From: Chloroflexota bacterium
GTDB taxonomy: Bacteria > Chloroflexota > Anaerolineae > Promineifilales > Promineifilaceae
NCBI GenBank assembly: GCA_018004935.1
Contig: JAGNBF010000065.1
Span: forward strand, 1-44,091
DNA length: 44,091 bases
Direction of reading: 5' to 3'
Position numbers and translations under genes: made by a program. How positions within the stretch are numbered: position 1 is the stretch's first letter; every line of letters starts with the position of its first letter. This document shows positions 31,012 to 39,696 of this stretch, piece after piece. Below the pieces are notes generated by a model that saw only the letters and a list, made by a program, of their open reading frames with translations, had not been told where the DNA came from and did no database searches.

Positions 31012-32481
31012 CTAGCGGCCCTCTTCAGCTACGCGATTCTGCACCGGCCAAAAGACCGGCAGGCGCACGGCGGGTAGGCCGAGAGTGAGTTCATTGGCCT
31101 GGGCCTGACGAATTTGGGTGCTCCAGCCGGGTACAAAGGGCACAACCAGCCGGGTAATCGTGGCGTCGGTGACGTTGAACACGGCTTCCCCCTGAAGATT
31201 GGTGAATACGGTCATCACCACCTGCCCCAACTTATCCGTCGCCAGCACCAGCACATTGGCAATCCCTTCACCCACACTGGCCTGTCGGTCGTTGTTGGCG
31301 TCGTAGTAAATGAGCAGGCGAATCGGGGTAACGGGTGTGGGCGTGGCCGGGTTGGCTGCTCCCACGTAACGGACAGCGAGGGTAATCGTTTGCGTCGCTG
31401 TCAGATGAAGGGTTCCGGTCAGCGTAGCCGTGGGCACAAACGTCGGAGACGGTGTGGCCGTGGCCTGGGCCATCGGTTGCGCTCCCCCACCAGCAGGTAA
31501 AGAACCCTGACCGGTCGCTACCTGGCACAGGTGTTGGTACAGCCCATAGCTCCCACCCCGCGCCGTGACTTCGATGAAGACGGTCTGCTCGCTGGCGTTG
31601 GTCCAAGAGGCGTGAGAATCAAGACGGCCGCTGGCCCGGTCATCATTGCTGACAATGATTCCGTTACTCCCATGAACAGTGAGCACCGTATCCACCTGAT
31701 TGGTGATGGTCTCGCAGGTGTAAGTTGTGCCCGCTTTGGCGATGAAAGTGAACCAATCGGCGTCGCCCGGAGCCAGGCTGAAATCGGCTTGTATGCCCGG
31801 CGTCACCGGCCAGGCGTACTCCGGGCTGTTGTTGGGTTCGGCCGGATCGGCCGGAACCAGTGGGATGGGTGATGGGGTTGGTGATGGGGTGGCACTGGGT
31901 GACGGTGTCGGGCTAGGCGTCAAGCTCGGTAAGAGCGTTGGTGTCACCGTTGGGGCAACGAGAGCCGTGGCCAGGTCATACACGCCGTCGTAAGCCGTCA
32001 TCTTTTCCACCACCAGCCGTACCCAACCATCACTCGCGGCCGCGTACACCACCTGCGAACCGACATTGGTGGCGTTTTGATCATCATTCTGGGCCACTAA
32101 AATCTCGCCCTGATAGAGGCTAATCCGGGTATCCAGACCCCCATAAACAGTGGTCGTAGCCTGGAATATCTGCCCGGCTTTGAGGTATACCTGGAACTGG
32201 TCTACATCCACACCAATGAGCGTCAGGCCTGCTTCGTTTTGGGTGGTGAGGAGCGGTGTCGCGGCCGCGCTGGTGTCATTGGGTTCAAAGCGGTCGGGTA
32301 ATAAGCCCGGCGTCCCCGATGACAGGGTTGGCGTCAGCGTAACCGTCGGCTCTCCCACTGGCGTCAGGGAGATGACAATGGGGGTCGGGTTGGCCTGGGC
32401 CTGACTGTTGTTACTCGATGCCAGCCAGAGAATAGGCAGGATGATAAAACTAAGTAAGAGGGTCTTGAGTCGTTTTCTCAT
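31012..32481 (-). CDS. Secreted protein with two PPC (pre-peptidase C-terminal) domains
   Basis: Signal peptide residues 1-29 end ...SNNSQAQA. The 489-residue product then has two PPC-type beta domains. The first is at about 62-170 (DRFEPNDTSAAATPL, ...DVDQFQVYLKAGQIFQATT, YDGVYDLATA). A Thr/Pro/Ser linker follows, then the second at about 212-318 (DPAEPNNSPEYAWPV, GDADWFTFIAKAGTTYTCETI). The final third has another Thr/Pro linker and a SdrD/CNA-B-like domain (YYDANNDRQASVGEGIANVLVLATDKLGQVVMTVFTNLQGEAVF). Such domains act in extracellular adhesion or stabilisation. The ATG overlaps the stop of the VirB6-like gene in ATGA, so it is coupled to the secretion machine and is a likely surface component. 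Confidence 0.82.
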   Translation of the reverse strand: MRKRLKTLLLSFIILPILWLASSNNSQAQANPTPIVISLTPVGEPTVTLTPTLSSGTPGLLPDRFEPNDTSAAATPLLTTQNEAGLTLIGVDVDQFQVYLKAGQIFQATTTVYGGLDTRISLYQGEILVAQNDDQNATNVGSQVVYAAASDGWVRLVVEKMTAYDGVYDLATALVAPTVTPTLLPSLTPSPTPSPSATPSPTPSPIPLVPADPAEPNNSPEYAWPVTPGIQADFSLAPGDADWFTFIAKAGTTYTCETITNQVDTVLTVHGSNGIIVSNDDRASGRLDSHASWTNASEQTVFIEVTARGGSYGLYQHLCQVATGQGSLPAGGGAQPMAQATATPSPTFVPTATLTGTLHLTATQTITLAVRYVGAANPATPTPVTPIRLLIYYDANNDRQASVGEGIANVLVLATDKLGQVVMTVFTNLQGEAVFNVTDATITRLVVPFVPGWSTQIRQAQANELTLGLPAVRLPVFWPVQNRVAEEGR

Positions 32482-35381
32482 TCGTTGTTTTCTCCACTGG
32501 CGCGACGCGGCCGCAAGGTGCGGGTTGTTTGAGGCACAAGAAGATTGGCGGGCAAGGCCGCAAGATTGCGCAGGAACGGGTTCACGTCGCCGGGTTCCAG
32601 GCCACGCGCCAGTAAATCGGTCTGGGCCACGAGGCTCCGTCCGGCTTCCAGATGGGTCACAATCTCGTGCAGGTCACTCTGGCTTAATTCGAGGGCTTGC
32701 ACCTGGGACAACAGTTCACGCACCAGACCTGTGTAAGAGGCAAAGCCGGTAGGAATGCCCAAATGACGCGCCAGGTCGGTATCGCGGCCGCGGCCCATCT
32801 CGGCCATCGCGCTCATCAATTCCTCGCGCCCTAACTCCCGTCGCGGCATCAAGACCAGGTCAGCCAGAGCTGTTTGTTGGGTTGAGGTCAAGGGCACACT
32901 CAGGTCAGTCAACGCAGTCCCCTGTTGGAAGTGGGTCAGAATATCGGCTTCACTGTGACCTTCGGTCCGATAGGTTGCCAACCGGTCAGCCAGGGTTTCA
33001 GCGGCTGTTTGTACCGCTTCAGCCCCATGTGTCTGCACTGCCTCGGCTACGGTCTGACTGTTGGCCTGGCCGATAAAAGCGGTTAAGGTAGCTTGTGTCC
33101 CTTGACCGCCGGCTGTATCAGGGGCAGCCAGGTGCGCCAGCGTCTGGTTGACCAGTGCCCGGCGGGCCGGGTCGGGGTTTTCCAGGTAAACCTGAGGAGC
33201 TTGGGGCGTCAGTTGCATCGGTGAATTCATCATTGCGTCTGCCTGTGTTATTCTTTCTGTCGCTGTTTGCTCAATGCGGCCGCGTTCAAGGGGAGCCGGG
33301 TTCGTTTCAGTCTCATGGGTGGCTGAGCCAGATAGAACGGTTTGACCATCGCGGCCGCGTCTGGCCTCTGTTTCATTTGTTGTTCCCTCAGATAAAGCCA
33401 ATTGCTCATCGCGGCCGCGTGCACTCCCTTCATCACCCGTTTCACCAGCCACCGATTCATCCGGTTCACTTGTTCCTGGCCGGGTGGCCGGTACCCGGAG
33501 TCGGCGCGGTTCGGCTTGCTTCTGTCGGGTGGCCTGACGAATTAAATCACTGGCCTCGCCCCGGGTGGTTGTCTCCGCGTAGGGCAGCCCTAGCTCATCC
33601 AGCCATTCCTGTTGCCCTACCGTCATGCCTGCCTCGCGCCAGCCGCTCCGTCTTCCCGATCCTTCCCCTTGACCCGATGGCGTCGGCCGCGCCGCACCCC
33701 GCCCTGCCCGTGGCGGTAATACATCCAGTCCGGTCTCATCTCCAGCCATTGCCGGACCAGGTGTTTGGTTATGGACACGAATGCGCCCTGGTCCCGCCTG
33801 CGGCCGCGTCCTCGTCGTTGTCCTTTCATCAACAGGTTCACCCCCTTCTTCATATTCAAAGGCATAAGTTGGCGCTTCATCTGAGCGACCCTGGCGTCTG
33901 CCCCCCATCTGGTCATAGGCCTGACGCAGGGACGGGGAGAGGCGCATGGCTAGCCAGGGGCTGGAACCGAAGCCAGACATGGAAGCCCCCACACGTAGAT
34001 AATCGAGGGCATCCGCTTCTTGTTCCCCCACTTCCCCATCACGGAAGATGCGCCCCATGGTGCGGAGTTCATGCGCTCCTTCAATCATGTGTCGGCCCGC
34101 GGGCGAACGGCCCAGGGCATACCCCGTGACGGCTTTCAGTTGGGCGATGCGGGCATCGGCTTTGCTGGGATCCGTGCCCAAGGCTTCTCCCCCCTGTTGT
34201 TGGTCGTAGCGCAGCGCGGCCGCGGTACCCAGAGCACCAGCGGTTAGAGCCAGGGATGCGCCGCCGGTGGCTAAAGCCATGCCCGTGCCTACGGCCATCT
34301 GTGTGCCCATATTCACCGCCGTCATCCCCCCTGCCCCACCGGTGAGTTGGGCTGCACCGAATAGATCAAAGGCACGGGTGGCTAATTTAAAGGCACTCTT
34401 GATGCGCCAGAGAACCACCACCAAGGTGATGAAGCTGGCCGCCAGATACAGCCCCAAACCGGCCACCGCTGTCACTTCCAGCAATCCCACCATGACGGTA
34501 ACAATCAAAACGCTCATGAAGGTCTCGATAAGTAGCCCCATAAACTGTTTGATGTAAGCCATCAGAAAGGCCTGGGTATAAATAAAGAAGGCAAAAAGAA
34601 AAGCGACGGGCAAACCCAGGTAGAGAATGACCGCGGTGCCAGTTAAGACCAGACGCAGGAAATGATCAACCACAGCTGTTGGCCCGGCGAAGAGGGCAAA
34701 GAGTTGTCGTTCAATGCCTTCAGCGGCCAGGGACTTGGCCAGTTCCTGGTCAGCCTCATCGCTTAAATCAATGCCAGCGGGATCGCCGAAAGGAAAATAG
34801 GTGGCTTCAAACTCGGCCGGAAACTCGCTGCTATCCACCTCGTTGATGTTGCTTACTAATAGGAAGGACCCGGCCAGATCAAAGCTGCCGACCCCTGGTT
34901 CCCCTGGCGGAAAAAGGCCATCGTTGACGACGCCGATGCCCGTGTCACTGCCATTCAAGTTATCCGTGAATATGTCACCGCTGGCCGAGGCCAGTAACGC
35001 CTGGTCAATGCCGCCATTGACGGCGGTACGAAGTTCCTCAAGCTGGTCAATCACCCAGACCGGTGCCGAGAAGAAGAGAAAGGCCATAAAGCTGTAAGTC
35101 ACCAGTTTCACCGGGTCTACCCAACGCTGGGTCGGCAAGACGTTGTTGAGCAAATACCAGACCCCCAAAGCGGATAACGCCAGGATGAAGAGACCCCCCA
35201 GAGGTGCAGACAAGGCGTTGGTCATCAGCTCCGCAAAGTACCCGGCGTTGTCCGTAAACCAGGTATTGACGTTCTCGGCGATGATAGCAATCGAGAGAAT
35301 CATCCGGTTTACGAACCAGAGCAGCCCGGCCAGGACGTATTGCAGAAAGTAAATCGCTTCGGCGATGGGTTGGTTAAACAT
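32478..35381 (-). CDS. VirB6/TrbL-like polytopic membrane protein with long cytoplasmic tail
   Basis: The 967-residue product (ATG 35381) begins with hydrophobic segments at about 8-30, 52-74 and 83-110. A soluble loop of about 120 residues follows, then five or six further TM helices at about 215-330 (LVLTGTAVILYLGLPVAFLFAFFIYT, ETFMSVLIVTVMVGLLEVTAVAGLGLYLAASFITLVVVLWRI). A Gly/Ala/Thr-rich stretch (MGTQMAVGTGMALATGGASLALTAG) comes next, like TrbL/VirB6. The C-terminal 550 residues are charged and repetitive, with SEGTTNETEARRGRDGQ and SGSATHETET as related units, then predicted helices. Several units are coded around GCGGCCGC. It should form the membrane channel; the tail may reach the cytoplasmic ATPases. 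Confidence 0.7.
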   Translation of the reverse strand: MFNQPIAEAIYFLQYVLAGLLWFVNRMILSIAIIAENVNTWFTDNAGYFAELMTNALSAPLGGLFILALSALGVWYLLNNVLPTQRWVDPVKLVTYSFMAFLFFSAPVWVIDQLEELRTAVNGGIDQALLASASGDIFTDNLNGSDTGIGVVNDGLFPPGEPGVGSFDLAGSFLLVSNINEVDSSEFPAEFEATYFPFGDPAGIDLSDEADQELAKSLAAEGIERQLFALFAGPTAVVDHFLRLVLTGTAVILYLGLPVAFLFAFFIYTQAFLMAYIKQFMGLLIETFMSVLIVTVMVGLLEVTAVAGLGLYLAASFITLVVVLWRIKSAFKLATRAFDLFGAAQLTGGAGGMTAVNMGTQMAVGTGMALATGGASLALTAGALGTAAALRYDQQQGGEALGTDPSKADARIAQLKAVTGYALGRSPAGRHMIEGAHELRTMGRIFRDGEVGEQEADALDYLRVGASMSGFGSSPWLAMRLSPSLRQAYDQMGGRRQGRSDEAPTYAFEYEEGGEPVDERTTTRTRPQAGPGRIRVHNQTPGPAMAGDETGLDVLPPRAGRGAARPTPSGQGEGSGRRSGWREAGMTVGQQEWLDELGLPYAETTTRGEASDLIRQATRQKQAEPRRLRVPATRPGTSEPDESVAGETGDEGSARGRDEQLALSEGTTNETEARRGRDGQTVLSGSATHETETNPAPLERGRIEQTATERITQADAMMNSPMQLTPQAPQVYLENPDPARRALVNQTLAHLAAPDTAGGQGTQATLTAFIGQANSQTVAEAVQTHGAEAVQTAAETLADRLATYRTEGHSEADILTHFQQGTALTDLSVPLTSTQQTALADLVLMPRRELGREELMSAMAEMGRGRDTDLARHLGIPTGFASYTGLVRELLSQVQALELSQSDLHEIVTHLEAGRSLVAQTDLLARGLEPGDVNPFLRNLAALPANLLVPQTTRTLRPRRASGENNE

Positions 35382-35409
35382 GCGTGTTTTTCTCGTTTTC
35401 GCTGGGACG

Positions 35410-35439
35410 CACCCGGAGCCACCCGGAGCCACCCGGTCG
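35410..35439. repeat. 10-bp tandem repeat CACCCGGAGC
   Basis: Three copies, the last ending CACCCGGTCG, just upstream of the VirB6-like gene on the minus strand. It may form part of its leader. Confidence 0.65.
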
Positions 35440-35513
35440 CCGCTTCCCCTGAGGCAGCCTATTCACCTACCTTGGCCTGCCTGGGTGTAACAGCTTGTGG
35501 CCCGTTCACCCGC

Positions 35514-36146
35514 TTACTGACTCAACGATTTCACAAAGAACACCGGGCTGTTGCTTTGGGCTTGCCCCGGTTCCAGAGTGTGCGGTCGCGGCCGCGGTTG
35601 CAGCACCCACACCGTACTCAGCCGCATAAAAGGGCTGTGAATGATTGATGGGGGTTGTTCATTCGCTAGAAAAGCCGTGAGCGGCTGATCAGCGGCCATG
35701 GCCTCAGCCATGAGCAAACCATCGGCTGCGGCTTGCGGCCGCGATGGGTGAGGTGGCATCATCAATTCATAGGTCTGGCGTTTCACGAAACGAACCGGTG
35801 TCGGACGTGGGGCTGCCGGGGTGGCGTCGTAAGCCAGATGATCATCATCCAGAACCAGGTGATAGGTAATCGCTTCCCCCTCAGCCACCATGCCGGGTAC
35901 GGCCAGACCACCCCCCCACATGACCAGAATGGGTAATGTCTTAAGCGTTCGGTCAGGCATACACAACTCGTGTAAGCCAGGATAGACGGGCCAGGTGCAT
36001 AACCCCACCTCGTCGGTCAATTGGTCAGGTACGGAGTAGGCTTCTTCCGCCAGGTGCTCCATCCACAGATATTCACCTATCGCGGGCTGACCGTTCGCTT
36101 GACGCAGACGAATGTGGACGATGAGAGAGGGCTTTTGTTCTAACAT
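35514..36146 (-). CDS. CnaB-like accessory protein without signal peptide (paralogue of the next gene upstream)
   Basis: AAGGAG precedes ATG 36146. The 210-residue product has an N-terminal beta domain: LIVHIRLRQANGQPAIGEYLWMEHL, VGLCTWPVYPGLHELCMPD, GEAITYHLVLDDDHLAYDATPAAPRPTPV. This aligns with residues 25-140 of the neighbour at 36232-36882 (LTIQLRASDGTPLVGAAVILEQL, GTCQWFVAPGLYQVRFPA, GEEAIRYAFTVQDDGHVYFDATPDAAAPTP). The two are clear paralogues by eye. This copy lacks a signal peptide and TM anchor and has a different C-terminal region with Pro/Arg-rich ends. It is probably cytoplasmic, while its partner is outside. Function unknown; both lie inside the secretion operon. Confidence 0.6.
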   Translation of the reverse strand: MLEQKPSLIVHIRLRQANGQPAIGEYLWMEHLAEEAYSVPDQLTDEVGLCTWPVYPGLHELCMPDRTLKTLPILVMWGGGLAVPGMVAEGEAITYHLVLDDDHLAYDATPAAPRPTPVRFVKRQTYELMMPPHPSRPQAAADGLLMAEAMAADQPLTAFLANEQPPSIIHSPFMRLSTVWVLQPRPRPHTLEPGQAQSNSPVFFVKSLSQ

Positions 36147-36165
36147 AGATTGTCTCCTTGGTGAA

Positions 36166-36237
36166 TGCCGCTAGCTGTTGGCCGCTGGCCGCTGGCTGGC
36201 TGACTGGCTGACAAGCTGACTGCTGACAAGTTCAAGC
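36166..36237. repeat. GGCCGCTG/GGCTGACT repeat tract
   Basis: Words GGCCGCT, GGCTGGCTGACT and GACAAGCTGACTGCT with period near 7 fill the gap between the paralogous pair. Confidence 0.6.
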
Positions 36238-36882
36238 CTTCTGGGTCGCAGGGGTCGTTAATACCCTACGGCGATAACGCGGGACCAACCAACCGATGAA
36301 ACCCAGGACAACACCGCCAGCCAACCACATCCACCAGGGTGGGATCAGGTTTTCCTTCTCCGGTTCAGGCAGAAGCATGACAGGGGTTGCGGTTTCCACT
36401 GGCTCGGTGGTCGGGCGTATAACCGGACTCACCACGACCCCACCCGATAAATCAGTCTCTGTCGGTAGACGGGGTGTCGGCGCGGCCGCGTCGGGGGTGG
36501 CGTCGAAGTAGACATGACCATCGTCCTGCACCGTAAAAGCGTAACGAATCGCTTCTTCGCCCACGGTGACTCCTAGCCCGCTTAACCCCCCTTCGGCCAG
36601 GGCCAGGGCGGAGAGGTCATCGAGGCTGTAAGCCGGAAAACGAACCTGATAGAGACCTGGGGCCACGAACCATTGGCAGGTGCCGTCGCTATGAGTCAAA
36701 CAATCGGGACTCATCGCGGCCGCGTCCGGTAGCTGTTCCAGAATGACAGCCGCACCCACGAGCGGTGTGCCGTCGCTGGCTCGGAGTTGGATGGTTAAGG
36801 CCACGCGGTCATCATCTTGGGCCTGCGCCATAGGCACGAGCCAGAGGAAACTCAGAAGAAGCAGATAAATACCGTTCATCAT
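36232..36882 (-). CDS. Secreted, C-terminally anchored CnaB-like protein
   Basis: The 216 residues comprise a signal peptide (1-22, ending MAQAQ) and a beta domain at about 25-140. A Thr/Pro-rich stalk follows, then a C-terminal TM helix at about 184-202 (WWMWLAGGVVLGFIGWLV) with a basic tail RYRRR. This is a surface-anchor topology. It is a paralogue of the 36146 gene. The first codon overlaps the stop of the gene upstream (ATGA), so expression is coupled. The anchored beta domain may present or cap the outer part of the apparatus; that is inference. Confidence 0.62.
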   Translation of the reverse strand: MMNGIYLLLLSFLWLVPMAQAQDDDRVALTIQLRASDGTPLVGAAVILEQLPDAAAMSPDCLTHSDGTCQWFVAPGLYQVRFPAYSLDDLSALALAEGGLSGLGVTVGEEAIRYAFTVQDDGHVYFDATPDAAAPTPRLPTETDLSGGVVVSPVIRPTTEPVETATPVMLLPEPEKENLIPPWWMWLAGGVVLGFIGWLVPRYRRRVLTTPATQKA

Positions 36883-37388
36883 CTCAAACCCCTGGGCGAG
36901 TTTTTCTGTTTGCCAGACAGGAACACCCTGGCTAACTCCCGCACAACAGCCGGGCGCAGACCAACTGCGGCCGCGTAAAGCGTCTGGCTCTTGCGTCCCT
37001 GTTTGTGTCGTTCGGGGCGAGGGTTTGTGTCGAACGCAAGAGCCTTGCGTAATAGCCGACGGAACTCGCCGACCAGCAGATTGCCCGCATCCTCATCATC
37101 CAGAGCCTGGTAGGCCTGATGAGATAACCGTTTCTTGTAATGGGGCAGAATGTCGCGCACCCGTTTGCCTTGATTAGGCCAGGTCAGAAAGGAGAGACAT
37201 TGTTGGCTCCGCGCCGTTTGCAGGTGGACCTGGTAGCCGTCGGCCTGAGCCTGGAGCACAATCTGTCCCTGTTCGGTATCATCAGGGCCAACGATGGTTA
37301 GGGTAATGATTTGCGGCCAGTCGGTTGACAGTTGTACAACCGAGGTCAGGCCATCATGGATAACAAACGCTTGGCTGTCGGGAATCAT
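36879..37388 (-). CDS. Cytoplasmic accessory protein A (paralogue of the 37999 gene)
   Basis: AAGGAAATAAC precedes ATG 37388. The 169-residue product has a beta N-terminal half (SVVQLSTDWPQIITLTIVGPDD, GQIVLQAQADGYQVHLQ) and a helical C-terminal half (KRVRDILPHYKKRLSHQAYQAL, GEFRRLLRKALAF, AVVRELARVFLSG). The same order and spacing is found in the next gene upstream (RLETILPQFRPVLPAGVVDLL, REFYHLLYQAAL, MIQALLRIFPV). No family is recognised. It ends in a basic tail and overlaps the anchored CnaB-like gene by four bases. Probably a small cytoplasmic partner of the machine. Confidence 0.6.
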   Translation of the reverse strand: MIPDSQAFVIHDGLTSVVQLSTDWPQIITLTIVGPDDTEQGQIVLQAQADGYQVHLQTARSQQCLSFLTWPNQGKRVRDILPHYKKRLSHQAYQALDDEDAGNLLVGEFRRLLRKALAFDTNPRPERHKQGRKSQTLYAAAVGLRPAVVRELARVFLSGKQKNSPRGLR

Positions 37389-37492
37389 GTTATTTCCTTC
37401 GTGTACGCCTTGAATGCACCGGTCATCATCTCGGACGAGAGACCCACCCCTGTGAGCGGGATGACCGTCACCCCTATCTCGCGGTGGCATCG

Positions 37493-37999
37493 TCAGGCGT
37501 CAATAATTTGGCGCGACCCGGCTTCTTCCACGGGAAAGATACGTAGCAACGCCTGGATCATCCGGGGCTGGATATGAATGCGACTGAGATCAAAGACCAG
37601 CCGCGGTTCTTTTTCCGGTCCGTTGTCCTTCTGATTACGGTTGGTCAAGGCGGCTTGATACAACAGGTGATAGAACTCACGCACCTGCAACGCCCCAATC
37701 ACCGGGTGGGTTAACAGGTCAACTACACCTGCTGGTAAAACCGGGCGGAATTGGGGCAAGATGGTTTCCAGTCGCTCCTGCCCTTCGGCCCAGATCACCA
37801 ACGGGTCCTTTCGGCTACCGCTCAGGTTGGGTAGAAGCAGCTGGTAGAAGCCGCCGATGGGTTGGATGGCTGCCCGGACACATTCCTTGCCGGTATCATC
37901 CAGCAGACACAAGTCAAGGCCGCCAAATTCAGGGGCGGCCACCTGGAGTGTCCAGGGCTGACCGTCTTGTCTGGTTAAAGTAATGTCTCGTACACACAT
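37493..37999 (-). CDS. Cytoplasmic accessory protein B (paralogue of the 37388 gene)
   Basis: CAGGAG lies 12 bases before ATG 37999. The 168-residue product begins with beta sequence (DITLTRQDGQPWTLQVAAPEFGGLDLCLLDDTGKECV) and continues with helices that match protein A. Identity is low but the layout is shared: a DIL/TIL-P motif, then a helix with E-F-x-x-L-L, then a C-terminal R-x-x-P-V helix. There is no signal peptide and no TM segment. The name is unknown; the two genes are adjacent and read in the same direction, which suggests an old duplication that now forms a heteromer. Confidence 0.58.
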   Translation of the reverse strand: MCVRDITLTRQDGQPWTLQVAAPEFGGLDLCLLDDTGKECVRAAIQPIGGFYQLLLPNLSGSRKDPLVIWAEGQERLETILPQFRPVLPAGVVDLLTHPVIGALQVREFYHLLYQAALTNRNQKDNGPEKEPRLVFDLSRIHIQPRMIQALLRIFPVEEAGSRQIIDA

Positions 38000-38023
38000 A
38001 GATTTCGTTGTCTCCTGCGGAAG

Positions 38024-38063
38024 AAGTTTCGAGTTCGAGTTCAGAGTTTCGAGTTTCCTGGTT
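38024..38063. repeat. Heptad repeat AGTTTCG (second locus)
   Basis: Words AGTTTCG, AGTTCG and AGTTCAG with period about 7 lie just upstream of the 37999 gene. They are the same words as those at 5395-5428. Confidence 0.65.
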
Positions 38064-38196
38064 TTCAGCCGTCTTCATACCCCTCAGCGTAGGGAGAACC
38101 CCTTTCAAGTTAGCCAAGGATGAGAGGGGGCACGTGCCGATGGAATGAAACGGTACCGTGTCACCATACCCTCTTGTCCGCGCGTCCCCCCATCCC

Positions 38197-39696
38197 CTAC
38201 GGCCCTGGCCCGACCCAGACAGCCGGATCAACCAGTTGGCCGTTCGAGTAAACGATCCAATGCAGATGGGAACCGGTGGAACAACCCGTACTGCCCATCT
38301 CGGCGATTCCTTGCGCGGCCGCGACCGGGCCGCCGGTGACAAAGAAGCCACTTAAGTGACCCAGGTAATGCAGGGTGTCGCTACCCTGGACGCGTTGGTA
38401 GAAACCCAGCCCGTTGTGGGGTGACTGGGAACCAGGAATGCTAGAGCAGTCAGGGCCGGTCGAGTTAGGACCAGCATAGACCACGCTACCATCAACCGGC
38501 GACCAGATGAGCGTGCCCTGGTCGTTGGCGATGTCCACACCGTTATGGAACCAGATGCGTTCCGGGGGACAGCCATACCCCGTGCCGTCAATGCCGGTGT
38601 AGCTGGCCGAACAGCCGAAACCCCGCGTAATAGTGCCAGTCGTGGGCCAGAGTCCCTGACCCCCACCAGGAAAGGGTGTGCCTGCTGGCAGTGTGCCGAT
38701 GGGGGGAACGCTCCCACTCCAGGCCAACGGATCATCCAGCACCGCCGGGGTGGGTGGTGGGGGTTGCACGGCGTCCACATAGGGGCCGGTCAAGTCATCG
38801 TGTAGAAACACCCAGATAGGCAGACCCCCCTCAACAGGCAGTTGCCAGTTGGTGATGAACCCCACTGCCTCGACTTCTCCATCCGGCAGGGTGAAGCCCA
38901 CAACCATCTCTCTTATCTCGCCAGCAGGCACAGGTGTCAGTTGTCCTATGTAGGGCGGCAGTTGCCGGGCAATAAGCGGCTCATTCTGAGGTGTCCAGCG
39001 AGCCATGATGGGAAGTTCAGCCGATGGATCGACCTGACGCACAAAGAGCCAATCAGAAAGGGGTAACGTCATCTCTGCCTGACTCAAGTTTTTCAGTTGC
39101 ACCGTCAAGTAGTGGTAGACCGCGCCAGGTTGGTTGGGGCTGGGTTGGGTTTCGTATCCCGTTACGCGGAGCACCGGCCCTTGCGGACTGCCCAAGTAAA
39201 TGTCGCTATTCATATAGAAGGTTCCCACCCGATAATAAGGTGTCTCCGTCGCCACTGGTGTCGTGTGGCCGATGAGCGGCAGTGCTGGCGTCGTCGTCCA
39301 GGGTGGCACAGGTGTCTCCGTGATAAATTCGGGTGTCGTCGTCACTTGCCCCGGTGTGGTGGTAATCCACAGAGGGGTGGCGGTGAAACCGAACGGCGTC
39401 GCGGTCGGTGGCAACCAGGGCGGTTCGGATGTGGCCGTGGCTGTCGTCCATTCTGGCACGGTAGTAATGACCTGCGGCGGCAGGGTCAGCACACCAGGGA
39501 TAGGCGTCGGTGGGAAAACCGGGGTCGTTGTGCCCAGGAAGACCGTGACGGTAGCCACCGGCGTCGCCGTCTGCGCCGTCCAGTAGGGCACACCGACGAG
39601 CGGAGCCGGGTTGGTAGCTACGCTGACTAACCCACAACCAAGCAGGGCCAGGAACGTGGTGCCGATAAAGAGAAAGGACTGGGCATGCGGCCGCAT
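38197..39696 (-). CDS. Lipoprotein with M23-type peptidase domain
   Basis: The 499-residue product has a lipoprotein-type signal with LALLGC near residue 21. A Thr/Pro-rich stalk of about 130 residues and a beta domain of about 170 residues follow. The C-terminal M23 (LytM) domain has the metal set FHNGVDIAN (H-x-x-x-D), GLGFYQRVQGSDTLHYLGHLS and GSHLHWIVYSNG (H-x-H). This looks catalytically complete. Such enzymes cut peptidoglycan cross-links and take the place of VirB1-type hydrolases in monoderm secretion systems. Its ATG overlaps the upstream stop as TAATG, so it is co-translated with the DUF11-like gene. A membrane-anchored wall hydrolase supports a channel that crosses a cell wall. Confidence 0.85.
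   Translation of the reverse strand: MRPHAQSFLFIGTTFLALLGCGLVSVATNPAPLVGVPYWTAQTATPVATVTVFLGTTTPVFPPTPIPGVLTLPPQVITTVPEWTTATATSEPPWLPPTATPFGFTATPLWITTTPGQVTTTPEFITETPVPPWTTTPALPLIGHTTPVATETPYYRVGTFYMNSDIYLGSPQGPVLRVTGYETQPSPNQPGAVYHYLTVQLKNLSQAEMTLPLSDWLFVRQVDPSAELPIMARWTPQNEPLIARQLPPYIGQLTPVPAGEIREMVVGFTLPDGEVEAVGFITNWQLPVEGGLPIWVFLHDDLTGPYVDAVQPPPPTPAVLDDPLAWSGSVPPIGTLPAGTPFPGGGQGLWPTTGTITRGFGCSASYTGIDGTGYGCPPERIWFHNGVDIANDQGTLIWSPVDGSVVYAGPNSTGPDCSSIPGSQSPHNGLGFYQRVQGSDTLHYLGHLSGFFVTGGPVAAAQGIAEMGSTGCSTGSHLHWIVYSNGQLVDPAVWVGPGP

Noticed and set aside
33155-34129. A 324-codon plus-strand frame inside the VirB6-like gene
   Set aside because: It is antisense to the low-complexity tail of a well-supported minus-strand gene and is Pro/His/Arg-rich as expected for a shadow frame in GC-rich DNA.
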